From the NCBI GenBank assembly GCA_035623985.1, contig DASPSJ010000089.1, forward strand, positions 1 to 64,000: 64,000 bases of DNA, read 5' to 3'. Below, piece by piece: positions 63,544 through 64,000 of this stretch. Position 1 is the stretch's first letter. Every line of letters starts with the position of its first letter. The translations under genes were made by a program, and so were the position numbers. Below the pieces are notes generated by a model. The model was not told where the DNA came from. It saw only the letters and a list, made by a program, of their open reading frames with translations, and did not search any database. Origin of the DNA: DAHUYF01 sp035623985 (lineage in GTDB: Bacteria; Pseudomonadota; Alphaproteobacteria; ATCC43930; CGMCC-115725).

Positions 63544-64000
63544 ATGAACGATACCGCACCGCGCCCTGCTCCCGACAGTGCCTTGCGCGCGGCCATCGAG
63601 CCGCCGCCCCCGCCGGAAGCGGCGACGCCGGCCATGGCGCAATACCTCGAGCTGAAACGCCAGCATCGCGACTGCCTGCTGTTCTACCGCATGGGCGATT
63701 TCTACGAGCTGTTCTTCGAGGATGCCGCCAAGGCGGCGGCGGCGCTGGACATCCAGCTCACCAAGCGCGGCCGGCACGAAGGCGAGGACATCCCGATGTG
63801 CGGCGTGCCGGTGCATGCCGCCGAGAGCTATCTCGCGCGCCTCATCCGCCAGGGCTTCCGCGTCGCCGTCTGCGAGCAGATGGAGGACCCGGCCGAGGCG
63901 AAGAAGCGCGGCAGCAAGGCCGCCATCCGCCGCGCCGTGGTGCGCATCGTCACCCCCGGCACGCTCACCGAGGAGACGCTGCTCGACGCCCGGCGCAGCA
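63544..64000 (+). CDS. mutS: DNA mismatch repair protein MutS (partial, 3' beyond window)
   Basis: The first 152 residues contain MAQYLELKRQHRDCLLFYRM and GDFYELFFEDA, the Phe-x-Glu mismatch-recognition region of MutS domain I, then LTKRGRHEGEDIPMCGVPVH. ATG at 63544 starts MNDTAPRPAPDS. The gene leaves the window intact. Confidence 0.97.
   Translation, partial: MNDTAPRPAPDSALRAAIEPPPPPEAATPAMAQYLELKRQHRDCLLFYRMGDFYELFFEDAAKAAAALDIQLTKRGRHEGEDIPMCGVPVHAAESYLARLIRQGFRVAVCEQMEDPAEAKKRGSKAAIRRAVVRIVTPGTLTEETLLDARRS

Overview
The window is high-GC DNA from an alphaproteobacterium. The evidence is gene order: an uninterrupted minus-strand run tsaB-rimI / mucR / fur / olsB-like / plsC / miaB / phoH / ybeY / corC / lnt / xre / metK / trmB, followed by rimP / nusA / rnpM / infB / rbfA / truB / rpsO / pnp. 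Irr, MucR, DUF2244-nth, bactofilin and an Irr-type operator agree. Rhodospirillales or Rhizobiales is likely, but the sequence alone does not settle the order.

Region by region. 1-3.5 kb: partial rubrerythrin with an Irr box, irr, a mobile-element-like repeat patch, a nitronate monooxygenase-family protein and a glycerophosphodiester phosphodiesterase. 3.5-13.1 kb: the translation and RNA-decay operon (pnp back to rimP) with a promoter and a leader hairpin. 13.45-18.74 kb: an accessory island of eight genes in two convergent operons, inserted between rimP and trmB. 18.8-31.2 kb: the conserved block trmB to tsaB-rimI. 31.2-36.2 kb: VanX-like dipeptidase, PaiB, NfuA, Usp, a TauE exporter pair and an SDR. 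36.3-39.0 kb: vapBC and a TPR protein with near-identical 129-bp repeats. 39.0-49.2 kb: trpS, murJ, dapB, a small membrane-protein/microprotein cassette, nth, bactofilin, an adenosine kinase-like PfkB protein and a YXWGXW protein. 49.4-54.6 kb: typA/bipA, two cyclophilins, an AmpG-like permease and a YgjP-like metalloprotein. 54.8-62.6 kb: ugpBAEC, an ABC binding-protein/class III cyclase pair and a VOC protein. 62.6-64 kb: debris of a collapsed duplication, a small membrane protein and the start of mutS.

The most unusual content is the 13.45-18.74 kb island. Its minus-strand operon encodes an acyl-carrier-protein-like protein, an XRE regulator, an ImmA/IrrE metallopeptidase with a C-terminal chagasin-like domain (chagasins inhibit papain-type proteases), a papain-like C1A protease without signal or propeptide, and a thymidylate-synthase-fold protein. 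The opposing operon encodes a ribbon-helix-helix regulator, a MazG-type pyrophosphohydrolase and a uracil-DNA-glycosylase-fold protein. Adjacent genes mostly overlap. A perfect 17-bp palindrome sits in the spacer of the minus-strand promoter. I infer a stress- or phage-responsive conflict system in which the chagasin-like domain restrains the protease while nucleotide enzymes act on the dNTP pool or on DNA; no function is shown by the sequence alone.

Secondary points: rnpM/ylxR and trmB appear to lack ATG/GTG/TTG starts (ACG and CTG proposed); a three-gene cassette at 42.9-43.8 kb encodes two overlapping microproteins that share a motif; several intergenic palindrome families occur; and ygjP plus ugpC fragments at 62.6-62.9 kb are remnants of a second copy of the 53.9-59.0 kb segment.
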